Assembly: GCF_007994135.1 (NCBI RefSeq) | Contig: NZ_VLKF01000001.1 | Span: 558,001-622,000 of the forward strand | Reading direction: 5' to 3' | Source of the DNA: Modestobacter roseus | GTDB lineage: Bacteria > Actinomycetota > Actinomycetes > Mycobacteriales > Geodermatophilaceae | Length of the DNA: 64,000 nucleotides | Shown here: positions 25,600 through 34,171 of the stretch, piece after piece | Layout of the letters: every line of letters begins with the position of its first letter | Numbering within the stretch: the first letter of the stretch is position 1 | Program-made: the position numbers and the translations under genes | The notes under the pieces: generated by a model | What the model was told of the DNA's origin: nothing | Database searches by the model: none | The model's input: only the letters and a program-made list of their open reading frames with translations

Positions 25600-26808
25600 T
25601 CAACGCTCTGGCACCGGGACGGAGTCTCCCCCGGAGGCGGGCGCTGGCGGATGGGTCCGGTGAGCGGCGGCGGTGGCGGCCCGCAGCACTTCCTTGACCG
25701 GCAACCCGCTCCGCCGAGCCAGGGCCGCGACGTCCTCGAACTCCACGCTCACGTTCACGACCTCTCCGGCGGTCGAGGCGACCTTCACCCCGACCCGTCC
25801 GCCCAGCACCTCGACGGTCGACTGCTGCCGGTCCAATGCGATCTTCTGCACCGGGCTCAGTCGCATGCCGATGCTCGTGGTGCTGCCGACGACGATGTCC
25901 TGCACGGCGGCGAGCGTCTCCGGGCGGCACAGCGCCGACAGGGTGTGGGCCGGTCGCCCCTTCTTCATCAGGATCGGGCTGAGCCAGGCGTCCGATGCCC
26001 CGGCGGCGAGCAGGTCGGCCAGCACGCCGGGCCACAGTCGGGGGTCGAGGTCATCGACGTTGGTCTCGAGCAGCAGGTTGTCGGGCTGACCGGTCTGGTG
26101 ACCCAGGACCAGGCGCACCAGGTTGGGGTGCTCCCGGGGGTCGCGGCCGCCGGCGCCACTGCCCACCCGCTCCACCCGCATCGGCGGCAGGGTCGTCCAG
26201 TCCTGGACCCGTGACACCAGCAGGGCGGCGCCGGTGGGCGTGCACGTCTCGGCCGGCACCGACCCGGCGGTCACCGGCACCCCACGCAGCAGTTCCAGAA
26301 CGGCGGGCCCGGGTACCGGGACGACGCCGTGCGCCCCGTGAACGGTGCCGCTGCCCAGGGCCACCGGGGACGCGGTCAGCCGTTCGAGCCCCAGGTGCTC
26401 GAACCCGGCCACCACCCCGACCACGTCGGCGAGCGCGTCCAGCGCCCCCACCTCGTGGAAGTGGACGGCGTCGGGCGGAACCCGGTGGACGCGCCCCTCC
26501 GCGTCGGCCAGTCGGGCGAACACTTCCAGCGCGCCGTCCCGGACCGGTCCGGACAGGGCCGCATCAGCCAGCAGCTGCCGGACGTCGGCCCAGGTGCGGT
26601 GGATCGAGGCCCCGGGAGCGCGCACGTGCACGCGAGTGGCGCCCAGCCCGTGCCGGGTGACCGGCTCGGCGGTGAGCACGACCGGTTCGACCGGCAGCGC
26701 CGCCACCGCGCGCGCCATGATCTCCAGCGGCACACCGCCGTCCACGAGAGCCCCCAGGAGCATGTCCCCGCTCGCCCCCGCGGCGAGGTCCAACCAACCG
26801 ATCGTCAT
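25600..26808 (-). CDS. larC: LarC, nickel insertase for the NPN cofactor
   Basis: A 402-residue LarC protein that inserts nickel into the pincer nucleotide in a CTP-dependent step. The N-terminus IGWLDLAAGASGDMLLGALVDGG is the family hallmark, followed by VHFHEVGALDALADVVG, PVPGPAVLELLRG and ETCTPTGAALL. The C-terminal half, ETNVDDLDPRLWPGVLADLL ... MKKGRPAHTLSALC ... GVKVAS, corresponds to the LarC2 domain. In L. plantarum the two domains are joined by ribosomal frameshifting; here they form one uninterrupted frame. ATG 26808 follows GAGG at nine bases. It completes the larE, larB, larC set in this window. Confidence 0.94.
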   Translation of the reverse strand: MTIGWLDLAAGASGDMLLGALVDGGVPLEIMARAVAALPVEPVVLTAEPVTRHGLGATRVHVRAPGASIHRTWADVRQLLADAALSGPVRDGALEVFARLADAEGRVHRVPPDAVHFHEVGALDALADVVGVVAGFEHLGLERLTASPVALGSGTVHGAHGVVPVPGPAVLELLRGVPVTAGSVPAETCTPTGAALLVSRVQDWTTLPPMRVERVGSGAGGRDPREHPNLVRLVLGHQTGQPDNLLLETNVDDLDPRLWPGVLADLLAAGASDAWLSPILMKKGRPAHTLSALCRPETLAAVQDIVVGSTTSIGMRLSPVQKIALDRQQSTVEVLGGRVGVKVASTAGEVVNVSVEFEDVAALARRSGLPVKEVLRAATAAAHRTHPPAPASGGDSVPVPER

Positions 26809-26946
26809 GGGTCTCATCCTCGTTCCAGGACAGCGCAGGATCACCCGCGTTGCCGGCAGTTGCTGCCCTTTCGCGGCGACCGCCGACCCGAGCAGGCGGC
26901 CACCACCCCGAGGTCGCCACGTCATCGACGCGTCAGGGCGGGCGCA

Positions 26947-27609
26947 CTAGTCCGGGCGTATCCCGGCGCGGATGGCGAACGCGACCAGCTGCGCCCGGTC
27001 CCGGGCAGCCACCTTGGTCATCGCCCGGTTGGCATGGGTCTTGACGGTGAACGGGGAGAGGCAGAAGCGTTCGGCGATCTCGGCGGCGTCGAGGCCGGCG
27101 GTGAGCGCGCTCACGACCTCCCTCTCCCGGGGGGTGAGCTCGGCGAACCGGGCGGCCAGCGCCGGGTCGACGTCGACCGCCCGCTGCTGCACGACGTGCT
27201 CGACGACGGCGCTGACCGCGCTGGGGGAAAGCGCCCGGTCACCGGCGGCCACGGACACGATGGCGTCGGTCAGCTCGGTCGGGCCGGCGCCCTTGCTGAG
27301 GAAGCCGTCGGCGCCGGCCCGCAGTGCCTGCAGCACGTTCTCGTCCTGGTCGAAGGTGGTCAGCACCAGGATCCGCAGCCGCTCGGCTGGCCGGGTGAGC
27401 CGGATCCGCCGGGTGGCCTCGACCCCGTCGATGCCGGGCATCCGGATGTCCATCAGGACCACGTCGGGCCGGGCCTCGTCCAGCTGCCGCAGCACGGCGA
27501 GCCCGTCGCCGGCCTCCGCGACGACCTCGAGCTCGGGATGGGCGCCGATGATGGCCCGCAGCCCGGCCCGGATCATCTCCTGGTCGTCGACCAGCATCAC
27601 CCGGATCAC
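26947..27609 (-). CDS. LuxR/NarL-family response regulator
   Basis: A 220-residue response regulator. The receiver domain MIRVMLVDDQEMIRAGL ... VVLMDIRMPGIDG has the phosphorylatable Asp in MDIRMP, the Thr in LVLTTF and the Lys in GFLSKGA. The C-terminal LuxR helix-turn-helix is LTPREREVVSALTAGLDAAEIAERFCLSPFTVKTHANRAMTK. GTG 27609 overlaps the stop of the partner kinase gene by 4 bases (GTGA). It is probably phosphorylated by that kinase. Target genes are unknown; the MMPL exporter gene upstream in the same orientation is a candidate. Confidence 0.95.
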   Translation of the reverse strand: MIRVMLVDDQEMIRAGLRAIIGAHPELEVVAEAGDGLAVLRQLDEARPDVVLMDIRMPGIDGVEATRRIRLTRPAERLRILVLTTFDQDENVLQALRAGADGFLSKGAGPTELTDAIVSVAAGDRALSPSAVSAVVEHVVQQRAVDVDPALAARFAELTPREREVVSALTAGLDAAEIAERFCLSPFTVKTHANRAMTKVAARDRAQLVAFAIRAGIRPD

Positions 27610-28784
27610 CGCCGCGCCCCCTCGACGACGACGGGCAGCTCGGCGCGGACCAGGAAGCGTCCGCCGTCGGCGGTCACGTCGAGCCGGCCGCCGGCGGCGG
27701 AGGCCCGCTCCCGCATCCCGATCAGCCCCTGCCCGGCTCGGTCGACGTCGGACTGCGGTCCGACGTCGTTCACCGCCTCCACGGTGACCGCCGGGCCGAC
27801 AACGTCGACGGTCAGCCGCACCCGTCCGCGGCCGTACCGCTGGGCGTTGGTCAGCGCCTCCTGGGTGATCCGGTAGGCGGCCGCGCTGGTCTGCGGCGAC
27901 AGCTCGCGGGACAGGTCGCCGAGCACGGCATCCACCTCCAGGCCCGCATCACGGACCTTCTCCACCAGGTCCGGGATGTCCCGGTGGCTGGCGACCGGAC
28001 TCGGCGTCGCACCGTCGGTGCCGGTGTGCAGCACTCGGAGGATCTCCTGGGTCTCGGCCAGCAGTGACTTCACGCTGCCTCGGGCGGCGGCGAGGTGTTC
28101 CCGGGCGGGCACGGCCGATGCGGGCAGCTGCACCTCCGCCGCACCCAGGTGCATGCTCACCACGGCGATCTCGTGGCCGAGGGTGTCGTGCAGGTCCCGG
28201 GCGATCCGCAGCCGCTCCTCCGCGACGCTGCGCGCCACGGCGGCGTCCCGGCCGGCGACCGCCTCGTGGGTCCGGCCCTGCAGCGCCGCCCAGTACTCCC
28301 GCTGCCCCCGGATGGCGCTCCCAGTGGCCGCCGCCGCGAGGGCTGCCGCCCCGGCGATCCAGGCGATCGGGTCGCCTGCGCCGAAGGTGCCCGCGGCGAG
28401 GCCGACAGCAAGGAGGTTCGCGATCCCGACCACCGGTCCGCTCAGCAGACCGGAGAGGCCGCGCAGGGTGAGCAGGAACGTCCCGAACACCGCGATTTGC
28501 CACATCAGGAGCGGCTCTGCCCCGGCAGCGTGGGCGACCAGGGGTCCGGCGGCCAGCAGTCCGAGGCCGGCCTGCGGCCAGCGGTGGCCCAGGACGACGC
28601 CGGCGGTGCTGATCAGCAGGGCCGTCAGGCCGCCGGGACCGTGTTCGTCGAAAGGCACGGTGACGAGGCCGGCCACGATGGTTGCACCGATGAGGACCGG
28701 GGCGCCGAACTCCAGCAACCGGGGGTGACGCATCCACAGCGGGGGGCGCGGCATGCCCCCCGCGATGGAGGAGGACCCGGTCAC
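27606..28784 (-). CDS. Two-component sensor histidine kinase (DesK/NarX type)
   Basis: A 392-residue kinase. An N-terminal block of five or six membrane helices runs from about residue 25 to 160. The HisKA_3 dimerisation box follows: EERLRIARDLHDTLGHEIAVVSMHLG, with the phospho-acceptor His in DLHDTLGH. The HATPase domain has ITQEALTNAQRYG (N box) and GQGLIGMRERASAAGG (G box). GTG 28784 is preferred because GAGG lies eight bases upstream. It also overlaps the stop of the preceding degraded kinase fragment by 4 bases. ATG 28754 is an alternative. It signals to the overlapping LuxR-type regulator. Confidence 0.93.
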   Translation of the reverse strand: MTGSSSIAGGMPRPPLWMRHPRLLEFGAPVLIGATIVAGLVTVPFDEHGPGGLTALLISTAGVVLGHRWPQAGLGLLAAGPLVAHAAGAEPLLMWQIAVFGTFLLTLRGLSGLLSGPVVGIANLLAVGLAAGTFGAGDPIAWIAGAAALAAAATGSAIRGQREYWAALQGRTHEAVAGRDAAVARSVAEERLRIARDLHDTLGHEIAVVSMHLGAAEVQLPASAVPAREHLAAARGSVKSLLAETQEILRVLHTGTDGATPSPVASHRDIPDLVEKVRDAGLEVDAVLGDLSRELSPQTSAAAYRITQEALTNAQRYGRGRVRLTVDVVGPAVTVEAVNDVGPQSDVDRAGQGLIGMRERASAAGGRLDVTADGGRFLVRAELPVVVEGARR

Positions 28785-29233
28785 CGGTCGATCCTCGCAC
28801 CGGCCGGGTCGCTGCCACGTCCGACAGGCGGCAGTGCACCGTGACCGTCGCCTACGGGCAGCGTCGCGGCGACCAGGAACCCACCGGCCGGCGGGGTGTC
28901 GAGCCGCCAGACCCCGTCCGCCACCAGTACCCGGTCGCGGGAGTGGCGGAAGCACTCGTCGATGGACGGCGCCGTTTGCGGCTCGCGCCCGCCGTCGGCC
29001 ACCCCGCTCACCACGAGCACGTCGAGGTGCTGGGCCGACCAGGTGAGAGACAGCGAGAGGGCTGCACCGGGGGCCCGTGCGGTGGCGACGGCCAGCGTCT
29101 CCTGAGCGAGCTGCTGGATCGCGAGCTCGCTGTGGGTGGACAGCGGTCGGCCCTCGCCCACCACCGAGATGCGCAGGGCGGCGCCGCCCGCGCGAAACCG
29201 GGCCAGCAGACCGCTGAGCGACTTGAGCCCGAG
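28781..29233 (-). pseudogene. Decayed histidine-kinase ATPase-domain fragment
   Basis: The frame from 29233 to the TGA at 28781-28783 reads LKSLSGLLARFRAGGAALRI ... STHSELAIQQLAQETLAVATARAPG ... LSLTWSAQHLDVLVVSGVADGG. It resembles the C-terminal ATPase domain of a HisKA_3 kinase. An in-frame TAA at 29234-29236 cuts it from upstream sequence, and no membrane or His-box region remains. The Asn of the N box is replaced (QETLAVA rather than QEALTNA), so ATP binding is doubtful. The only start in view is GTG at 29164, which would give a 127-residue product. Its stop overlaps the intact kinase start (GTGA), suggesting it was once part of that operon. Confidence 0.55.
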
Positions 29234-29353
29234 TTACTCCGACGGCGACGCTTCGGGCAGCACGGGGGTCCTCTCGAGGAGCACGGGTGGAGACGGGGCG
29301 GTGGCCGGCCCGGCCGCAGCATGCAACCGGGCCGGCGATCGGAGGGGTCGAGG

Positions 29354-31540
29354 TCAGCCTCGGCCGGCGGTCTCGAGTTCCGGGACCGCCGGGTGCTCGG
29401 CCGGCGTGGCCGGCCCACCCTCGACGGACACCCGGGGGGTGATCCGCTCGGCCCAACGCGGATACCACCAGGTGCGGGCGCCCATGCGGTGCAGGAGCGC
29501 GGGCACCAGCACCAGCCGGACGAGGAAGGCGTCGACCAGGACGGCTGCGCCCATGCCCACCCCCAGCTCGGCGATGATCCGCTCGCCGGAGAACCCGAAG
29601 GCGGCGAACACACAGGCCATGATCACCGCGGCCGTGGCAATCACCCGACCGGTCTCGGCCATCCCTACGCGGACGGCACGGTGGTGGTCGCGGGTGTGCG
29701 CCCACTCCTCGTGCATCCGGCTGACCAGGAAGACCTGGTAGTCCATCGACAGCCCGAAGACGATGCCGACCACCATCACCGCCACGAACGGCTCTACCGG
29801 CGCCGCCGAGCCCACTCCGAACAGGGTCGAGCCCCAGCCGAACTGGAAGACCGCGGTGACGATGCCCAGGCCGGCGGCGATGGACAGCAGGTTGGTGACG
29901 GCGCCGATCAGCGGCACCAGCACGCTGCGGAAGGCCAGCGCCAGCAGCACGAAGCCCAGCACGGCGATGATCGCCAGGTAGACCGGTAGTTTCGAGGTCA
30001 GCGCCTGGGCGAAGTCGATGCCGCTGGCGGTGCTGCCGCCGACGTACACCTGCAGACCGGTGTCCTCCTCGGCGGCCGGGACCACGTCCTCGCGCAGCGC
30101 GGTGACCAGGTCGGCGGTCTCCTCGGCCTGCGCGGTGGACGACGGGGTCACGGTGATGACGCCGATCTCCTGCCCGGCGGCCGGCGGTGCCGCGCTCACC
30201 GCGGCCACGTCCTCGACGGCGGACAGCTGCTCGGCGAGGGCGGTGAAGGCGGTGCGCGAGTCGTCGTCGGGGGTCTGCCCGACCAGCAGCAGCTGGGCGT
30301 CGAACCCGGCGCCGAAGCCCTCGCTCATCACCTGGTGGTACTGCTGCGTCGCCGAGTCCGCCGGGTCACTGCTGGCATCGGCGGAGCCCAGCCGCATGCT
30401 GAGCGCGGGCGCGGCGAGCAGCACGACCAGGGCGGCCGCGGCGACGCCCAGGACGGCGGGACGGCGCTGGACGGCGGTGGCCCAGCGGCTCCACAGGCGT
30501 CCGCCGGGCTCGGAGACCGGCTCACCGGCGGCCAGGGCGCGGCGCTGGCGGCGGCCCAGCACGCGGTTGCCCAGCACGGCGAGCAACGCAGGCAGCAGGG
30601 TCAGCGCGGACACCACGGTGAGCAGCACGGTGACCGCCGCACCCAGCGCCATGCCGGTGAGGATGCCGATGTCCAGCACGGTCATGCCCAGCAGCGCGAC
30701 CACGACCGTGGCACCGGCGAAGACGACGGCCCGGCCCGAGGTGGTGACCGCCTGGGTGATCGACTCCCGCAGCGGCGACCCCGACAGCAGCGCCTTGCGG
30801 TGCCGGTTGACGATGAACAGCGCGTAGTCGATGCCCACACCGAGACCGACGAGCGAGCCCATGGACATCGCGTAGCTGGGCAGGTCGACGACGTTGGAGC
30901 CGAGCAGGATGACCAGCGCCGCGATGCCGACCCCGGCCACGCCGGTGACGATCGGCAGCACGGCCGCCCACACCGACCGGAACACCAGCAGCAGGATCAC
31001 CAGCGCGCAGAGCACCCCGATGACCTCGGCCGGTCCGCCGGCGCTGAACCCAGGGTCGAAGGCGGACCCGCCGGTCACGGCGACCAGGGTCTCGCTGTCG
31101 AGGGAGTCGGCGAGGGCGGTGATCCGCGCGGTGTCGGCGTCCTCGGTCAGAGCCAGCGTCGCGTAGGCGACGTCACCGCCGGGGGAGACCTGTGCGGCGC
31201 CGGCGGGGTCGTAGGGGCTGACCACCGACTCGACCCCGGGTACGGCGGCGATCCGCTTCAGCACGTCCTGCACCTGGGCGACCACGGTGGGGTCGGTGAC
31301 CGGGACGCCGTCGGTCTGCCAGACCAGGTTGCCGGCGTCGGTGCCGCCGTCCTCTGGGTTCGCCCCGGCCTGGGCGAGCAGGTCGTAGGCGGCGCTGGAC
31401 TCGCTGCTGGGCAGGTCGGTGGAGTCGGTGAACGTCGACCCGATCCCCCCGACCGCCCCGCCGAGACCGACGAACGCGACCAACCACAGGGCGAGCACGA
31501 CGAACCGTCGTCGCGCACACCATCGAGCAAGAGCAGACAC
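29354..31540 (-). CDS. MMPL/RND-family transporter
   Basis: A 728-residue MMPL-family exporter. Two repeats each hold an extracytoplasmic domain and about six membrane helices: TM1 near the N-terminus, GVLCALVILLLVFRSVWAAVLPIVTGV, GVGIDYALFIVNRHRKAL, and in the second half LAIIAVLGFVLLALAFRSVLVPLIGA and GLSMDYQVFLVSRMHEEW. The paired GxxxDYxxF signatures in the first helix bundle of each repeat are typical. MMPL proteins export lipids or toxic hydrophobic compounds using the proton gradient. GTG 31540 follows GGAGG at eight bases. It lies upstream of the kinase/regulator genes on the same strand. Confidence 0.93.
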   Translation of the reverse strand: MSALARWCARRRFVVLALWLVAFVGLGGAVGGIGSTFTDSTDLPSSESSAAYDLLAQAGANPEDGGTDAGNLVWQTDGVPVTDPTVVAQVQDVLKRIAAVPGVESVVSPYDPAGAAQVSPGGDVAYATLALTEDADTARITALADSLDSETLVAVTGGSAFDPGFSAGGPAEVIGVLCALVILLLVFRSVWAAVLPIVTGVAGVGIAALVILLGSNVVDLPSYAMSMGSLVGLGVGIDYALFIVNRHRKALLSGSPLRESITQAVTTSGRAVVFAGATVVVALLGMTVLDIGILTGMALGAAVTVLLTVVSALTLLPALLAVLGNRVLGRRQRRALAAGEPVSEPGGRLWSRWATAVQRRPAVLGVAAAALVVLLAAPALSMRLGSADASSDPADSATQQYHQVMSEGFGAGFDAQLLLVGQTPDDDSRTAFTALAEQLSAVEDVAAVSAAPPAAGQEIGVITVTPSSTAQAEETADLVTALREDVVPAAEEDTGLQVYVGGSTASGIDFAQALTSKLPVYLAIIAVLGFVLLALAFRSVLVPLIGAVTNLLSIAAGLGIVTAVFQFGWGSTLFGVGSAAPVEPFVAVMVVGIVFGLSMDYQVFLVSRMHEEWAHTRDHHRAVRVGMAETGRVIATAAVIMACVFAAFGFSGERIIAELGVGMGAAVLVDAFLVRLVLVPALLHRMGARTWWYPRWAERITPRVSVEGGPATPAEHPAVPELETAGRG

Positions 31541-31865
31541 AGCGGGTCCTCCGGGATCGGTCGGGCAACTGCAGTGAGCCTCGGTCGTCGGACCTGCCCG
31601 GACGTCGTCCCCGCGGATCGATGTGGGCTACTGCGATCGCAGCAGTGCCCCACCGGCGGAACGGCTGGTGCCATGGCGTCGCACTCGCACGAGGTGGGGG
31701 ACCGCGGGAGCGACGGCGGCCCCGCGCGCACGCCGGTGGGCCTGGCCCCACGCCTGTGACAGGGGGTTGCCATCAGTTGTCTCGACGCTCGACGCGAGAC
31801 CGGCGGCGTCCCACCGATGACCAGGGCGACAGCCCGCATGGAGCGGGCCGACCCTGGGAGCAGGC
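31541..31865. other. Divergent intergenic region between MMPL and chemoreceptor genes
   Basis: About 325 bases without a supportable gene. It contains the perfect 12-base palindrome CTGCGATCGCAG at 31631-31642, a possible regulator site for the MMPL gene. Other promoter elements are not clear. Confidence 0.45.
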
Positions 31866-33500
31866 ATGGACACCAGCACGGAGAGCGCACCGGAGACCGA
31901 CGTCCGGACGCGGCCGGACCGCCCGTCCCTCGCGGCACGGGTCGGGCTGCGCGGGCGGCTGCTGATGGCCATCCTGCTGGTGGCGCTGACCACCCTGACG
32001 GTGGGGGTGGTGGGCATCCAGCGGATGTCCGTGCTCAGCGACAAGGCCGACCAGGTCTACAGCGAGGGTGCCGTGCCGCTGGACACCCTGCGCACCCTGC
32101 AGGCTCGGTGGTGGCAGCTGCAGAGCTACAACAACCTGCTCGGCATCACCGGCCTGCCGCAGAGCCTGGCCGGCCCGGCCGCCCAGAACGTCGCGGACAT
32201 GACGGTCGCGTTGGAGGAGGGGATCGCGGAGCTGCAGGATGCGCCGCTGTCGCCGGCGGCCCGGACGTCGTTCGAGGCGTTCGTGGCGTCGACCTCGCAG
32301 TGGCTGGACATGCGTGGCCAGCTGCAGACGGTCACCGACGTCCGGGCGCGGTTGGCGCTGGCGACCGAGCTGTCGGAGGTGCAGGCGGCCATCTCCACGG
32401 CCATCGAGGAGGCCACGGCCGCGGCGAGCGCGTCGGCGGCGGCGACGGCGGAGGAGGCCGAGGATGCCTATGCCTCGGCGCGGGCCGTCACCGTGGCGAT
32501 CATCGCCGTCGGGCTGCTGGTCTCGGTCGTGCTGGCGACGCTCGTGCTGCGGTCGGTGATGCGCCCCGTGCGGCGGGTGCGGGAGGTGCTGGAGCTGGTG
32601 GCCGCCGGCGACCTGAGCGTGCGCGCCGGGGAGACCGGTGGCGCCGAGCTCGGTGAGGTCGCCCGGTCGCTGGACGCCACCCTCGACTCGCTGACCGGGG
32701 TCCTCACCTTGGTCAGCGGGTCCGCCGACCGGCTGGCCGACGCATCGCAGGCGCTCACCATCGGTGCGAAGGGCATGGCCGCCAGTGCGCGGACCGCCAC
32801 TGGGCAGGCCGACGTCGTGGTGGCCTCGGCCGGTGAAGTGGCGGCCAGCGTGGACACCGTGGCGACGGGCTCGCAGCAGATGGAGGCGGCGATCCGGGAG
32901 ATCAGCCAGAACGCCAGCGAGGCGTCGCGAGTGGCGAACCAGGCGGTGAGCGTGGCGGAGACGACGACGCGCACGGTGGGCAAGCTGGGTGACTCGTCGC
33001 AGGAGATCGGCAACGTGGTCAAGACGATCACCTCGATCGCGGAGCAGACGAACCTGCTGGCGCTGAACGCCACCATCGAGGCCGCTCGCGCCGGTGAGGC
33101 CGGCAAGGGCTTCGCCGTGGTGGCCAACGAGGTCAAGGAACTGGCGCAGGAGACCGCGCGGGCGACGGAGGACATCGCCCGGCGGGTGGAGGCCATCCAG
33201 GGCGACACCGCCGGTGCGGTCGACGCCATCGGCGAGATCTCGTCCGTGATCGCCCAGATCAACGACTTCCAGGCCACGATCGCCGCCGCGGTGGAGGAGC
33301 AGACCGCCACCACGAACGAGATGAACCGCAACGTCGCAGAGGCAGCGACCAGCTCGCGCAGCATCGCCACCGCGATCACCGGCCTCGCCGCGGGCACGCA
33401 GCAGACCAACGAGGGCGTCGCCGAGGCGCAGCGCTCGGCGGCCGAGCTGGCCCGGATGAGCGACGAGCTGCAGGAGGCCGTCCGCCGCTTCACCATCTGA
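31866..33500 (+). CDS. Methyl-accepting chemotaxis protein
   Basis: A 544-residue chemoreceptor. A cytoplasmic N-terminus precedes TM1 (about residues 32-51), then an extracellular four-helix-bundle sensor ([20 protein letters not shown] ...), TM2 (about 206-227), a HAMP domain ([22 protein letters not shown]) and a long signalling coiled coil. The conserved hairpin tip is [18 protein letters not shown], where CheW/CheA bind. ATG 31866 follows GGGAGCAGG. It should sense an extracellular ligand and control flagellar behaviour; no other chemotaxis gene is in the window. A strong terminator follows directly. Confidence 0.95.
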   Translation: MDTSTESAPETDVRTRPDRPSLAARVGLRGRLLMAILLVALTTLTVGVVGIQRMSVLSDKADQVYSEGAVPLDTLRTLQARWWQLQSYNNLLGITGLPQSLAGPAAQNVADMTVALEEGIAELQDAPLSPAARTSFEAFVASTSQWLDMRGQLQTVTDVRARLALATELSEVQAAISTAIEEATAAASASAAATAEEAEDAYASARAVTVAIIAVGLLVSVVLATLVLRSVMRPVRRVREVLELVAAGDLSVRAGETGGAELGEVARSLDATLDSLTGVLTLVSGSADRLADASQALTIGAKGMAASARTATGQADVVVASAGEVAASVDTVATGSQQMEAAIREISQNASEASRVANQAVSVAETTTRTVGKLGDSSQEIGNVVKTITSIAEQTNLLALNATIEAARAGEAGKGFAVVANEVKELAQETARATEDIARRVEAIQGDTAGAVDAIGEISSVIAQINDFQATIAAAVEEQTATTNEMNRNVAEAATSSRSIATAITGLAAGTQQTNEGVAEAQRSAAELARMSDELQEAVRRFTI

Positions 33501-33519
33501 CCGGCGGGCTCCGGCCCAT

Positions 33520-33558
33520 CGCCGCCAGCACCTGCCGGGTCCGGGGGTGCTGGCGGCG
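33520..33558. terminator. Bidirectional terminator between chemoreceptor and TetR genes
   Basis: A perfect 13-base stem, CGCCGCCAGCACC pairing with GGTGCTGGCGGCG, lies 19 bases after the chemoreceptor stop. It is 5 bases beyond the stop of the convergent TetR gene. Confidence 0.8.
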
Positions 33559-33563
33559 CTGCG

Positions 33564-34124
33564 TCAGGGGAGGGGCAGCAGGGCGCGCACGCGTTCGACG
33601 GCGGGGGCGACCTCGCTGGGATCGGTGGTGGTGACCACCACCCCGAAGACCATCCGCCACGCCAGCAGGACGTCGTCCGGGGTCAGCCCGGCGTCCACGG
33701 AGCCCGACTCCTGCGCCCGCGGCAGGGTGGCCCCGACCAGCTCCAGAAGCCGGAGGTTGCCGCGGTAACCCGGCAGGTCCTCCCGGGCGTCCAACGCCAT
33801 CTCCACGAACGCTGACGACTCGACCGTCAGCTCCACCAACCGGTCCCACAGCTGGGCGAAGGCGCCGGGCCCGGGGTCGGCGGCAGCGGCTGCCAGCTCG
33901 GTGAAGTTGTCCTCGAAGACGGCGAGGGCCAGGTCCAGCCGGGTGGGGAAGTGGCGGTACAGCACCCCCTGGCTCACCCCCGCCTCGCGCACGATCGTGC
34001 TGAGCGGTACGCGGTAGCCGCGCTCGGCCATCACCCGGCGTGCCGCCACGAGGATCGCTCGGCGGTTGTCGACGGCCGCCGCAGGACCACGGTTGACGGC
34101 GCCACCACGTATGGCCATGCTCAC
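33564..34124 (-). CDS. TetR-family regulator of the KstD-like gene
   Basis: A 186-residue TetR regulator. The HTH is DNRRAILVAARRVMAERGYRVPLSTIVREAGVSQGVLYRHFPTRLDL, followed by a TetR_C ligand domain. GTG 34124 or ATG 34118 (MAIRGG) is the start. It is divergent from the KstD-like flavoprotein gene; the perfect palindrome at 34136-34153 between the two start codons is the obvious operator. A steroid-like or other hydrophobic inducer would fit the target gene (inference). Confidence 0.92.
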   Translation of the reverse strand: MSMAIRGGAVNRGPAAAVDNRRAILVAARRVMAERGYRVPLSTIVREAGVSQGVLYRHFPTRLDLALAVFEDNFTELAAAAADPGPGAFAQLWDRLVELTVESSAFVEMALDAREDLPGYRGNLRLLELVGATLPRAQESGSVDAGLTPDDVLLAWRMVFGVVVTTTDPSEVAPAVERVRALLPLP

Positions 34125-34135
34125 ACCCTAAGCAT

Positions 34136-34153
34136 CCGGACAACCTTGTCCGG
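34136..34153. promoter_or_regulatory. TetR operator palindrome
   Basis: CCGGACAA-CC-TTGTCCGG is a perfect 8-base inverted repeat with a 2-base spacer. It lies 12 bases before the TetR start and 18 bases before the KstD-like start, so binding there could control both. Confidence 0.82.
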
Positions 34154-34171
34154 TGGGAGGGGAGCCACTGC

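Noticed and set aside
28841-29989. 382-codon plus-strand frame across the kinase fragment and MMPL 3' end
   Set aside because: No recognisable motif, and it overlaps well-supported minus-strand coding sequence.
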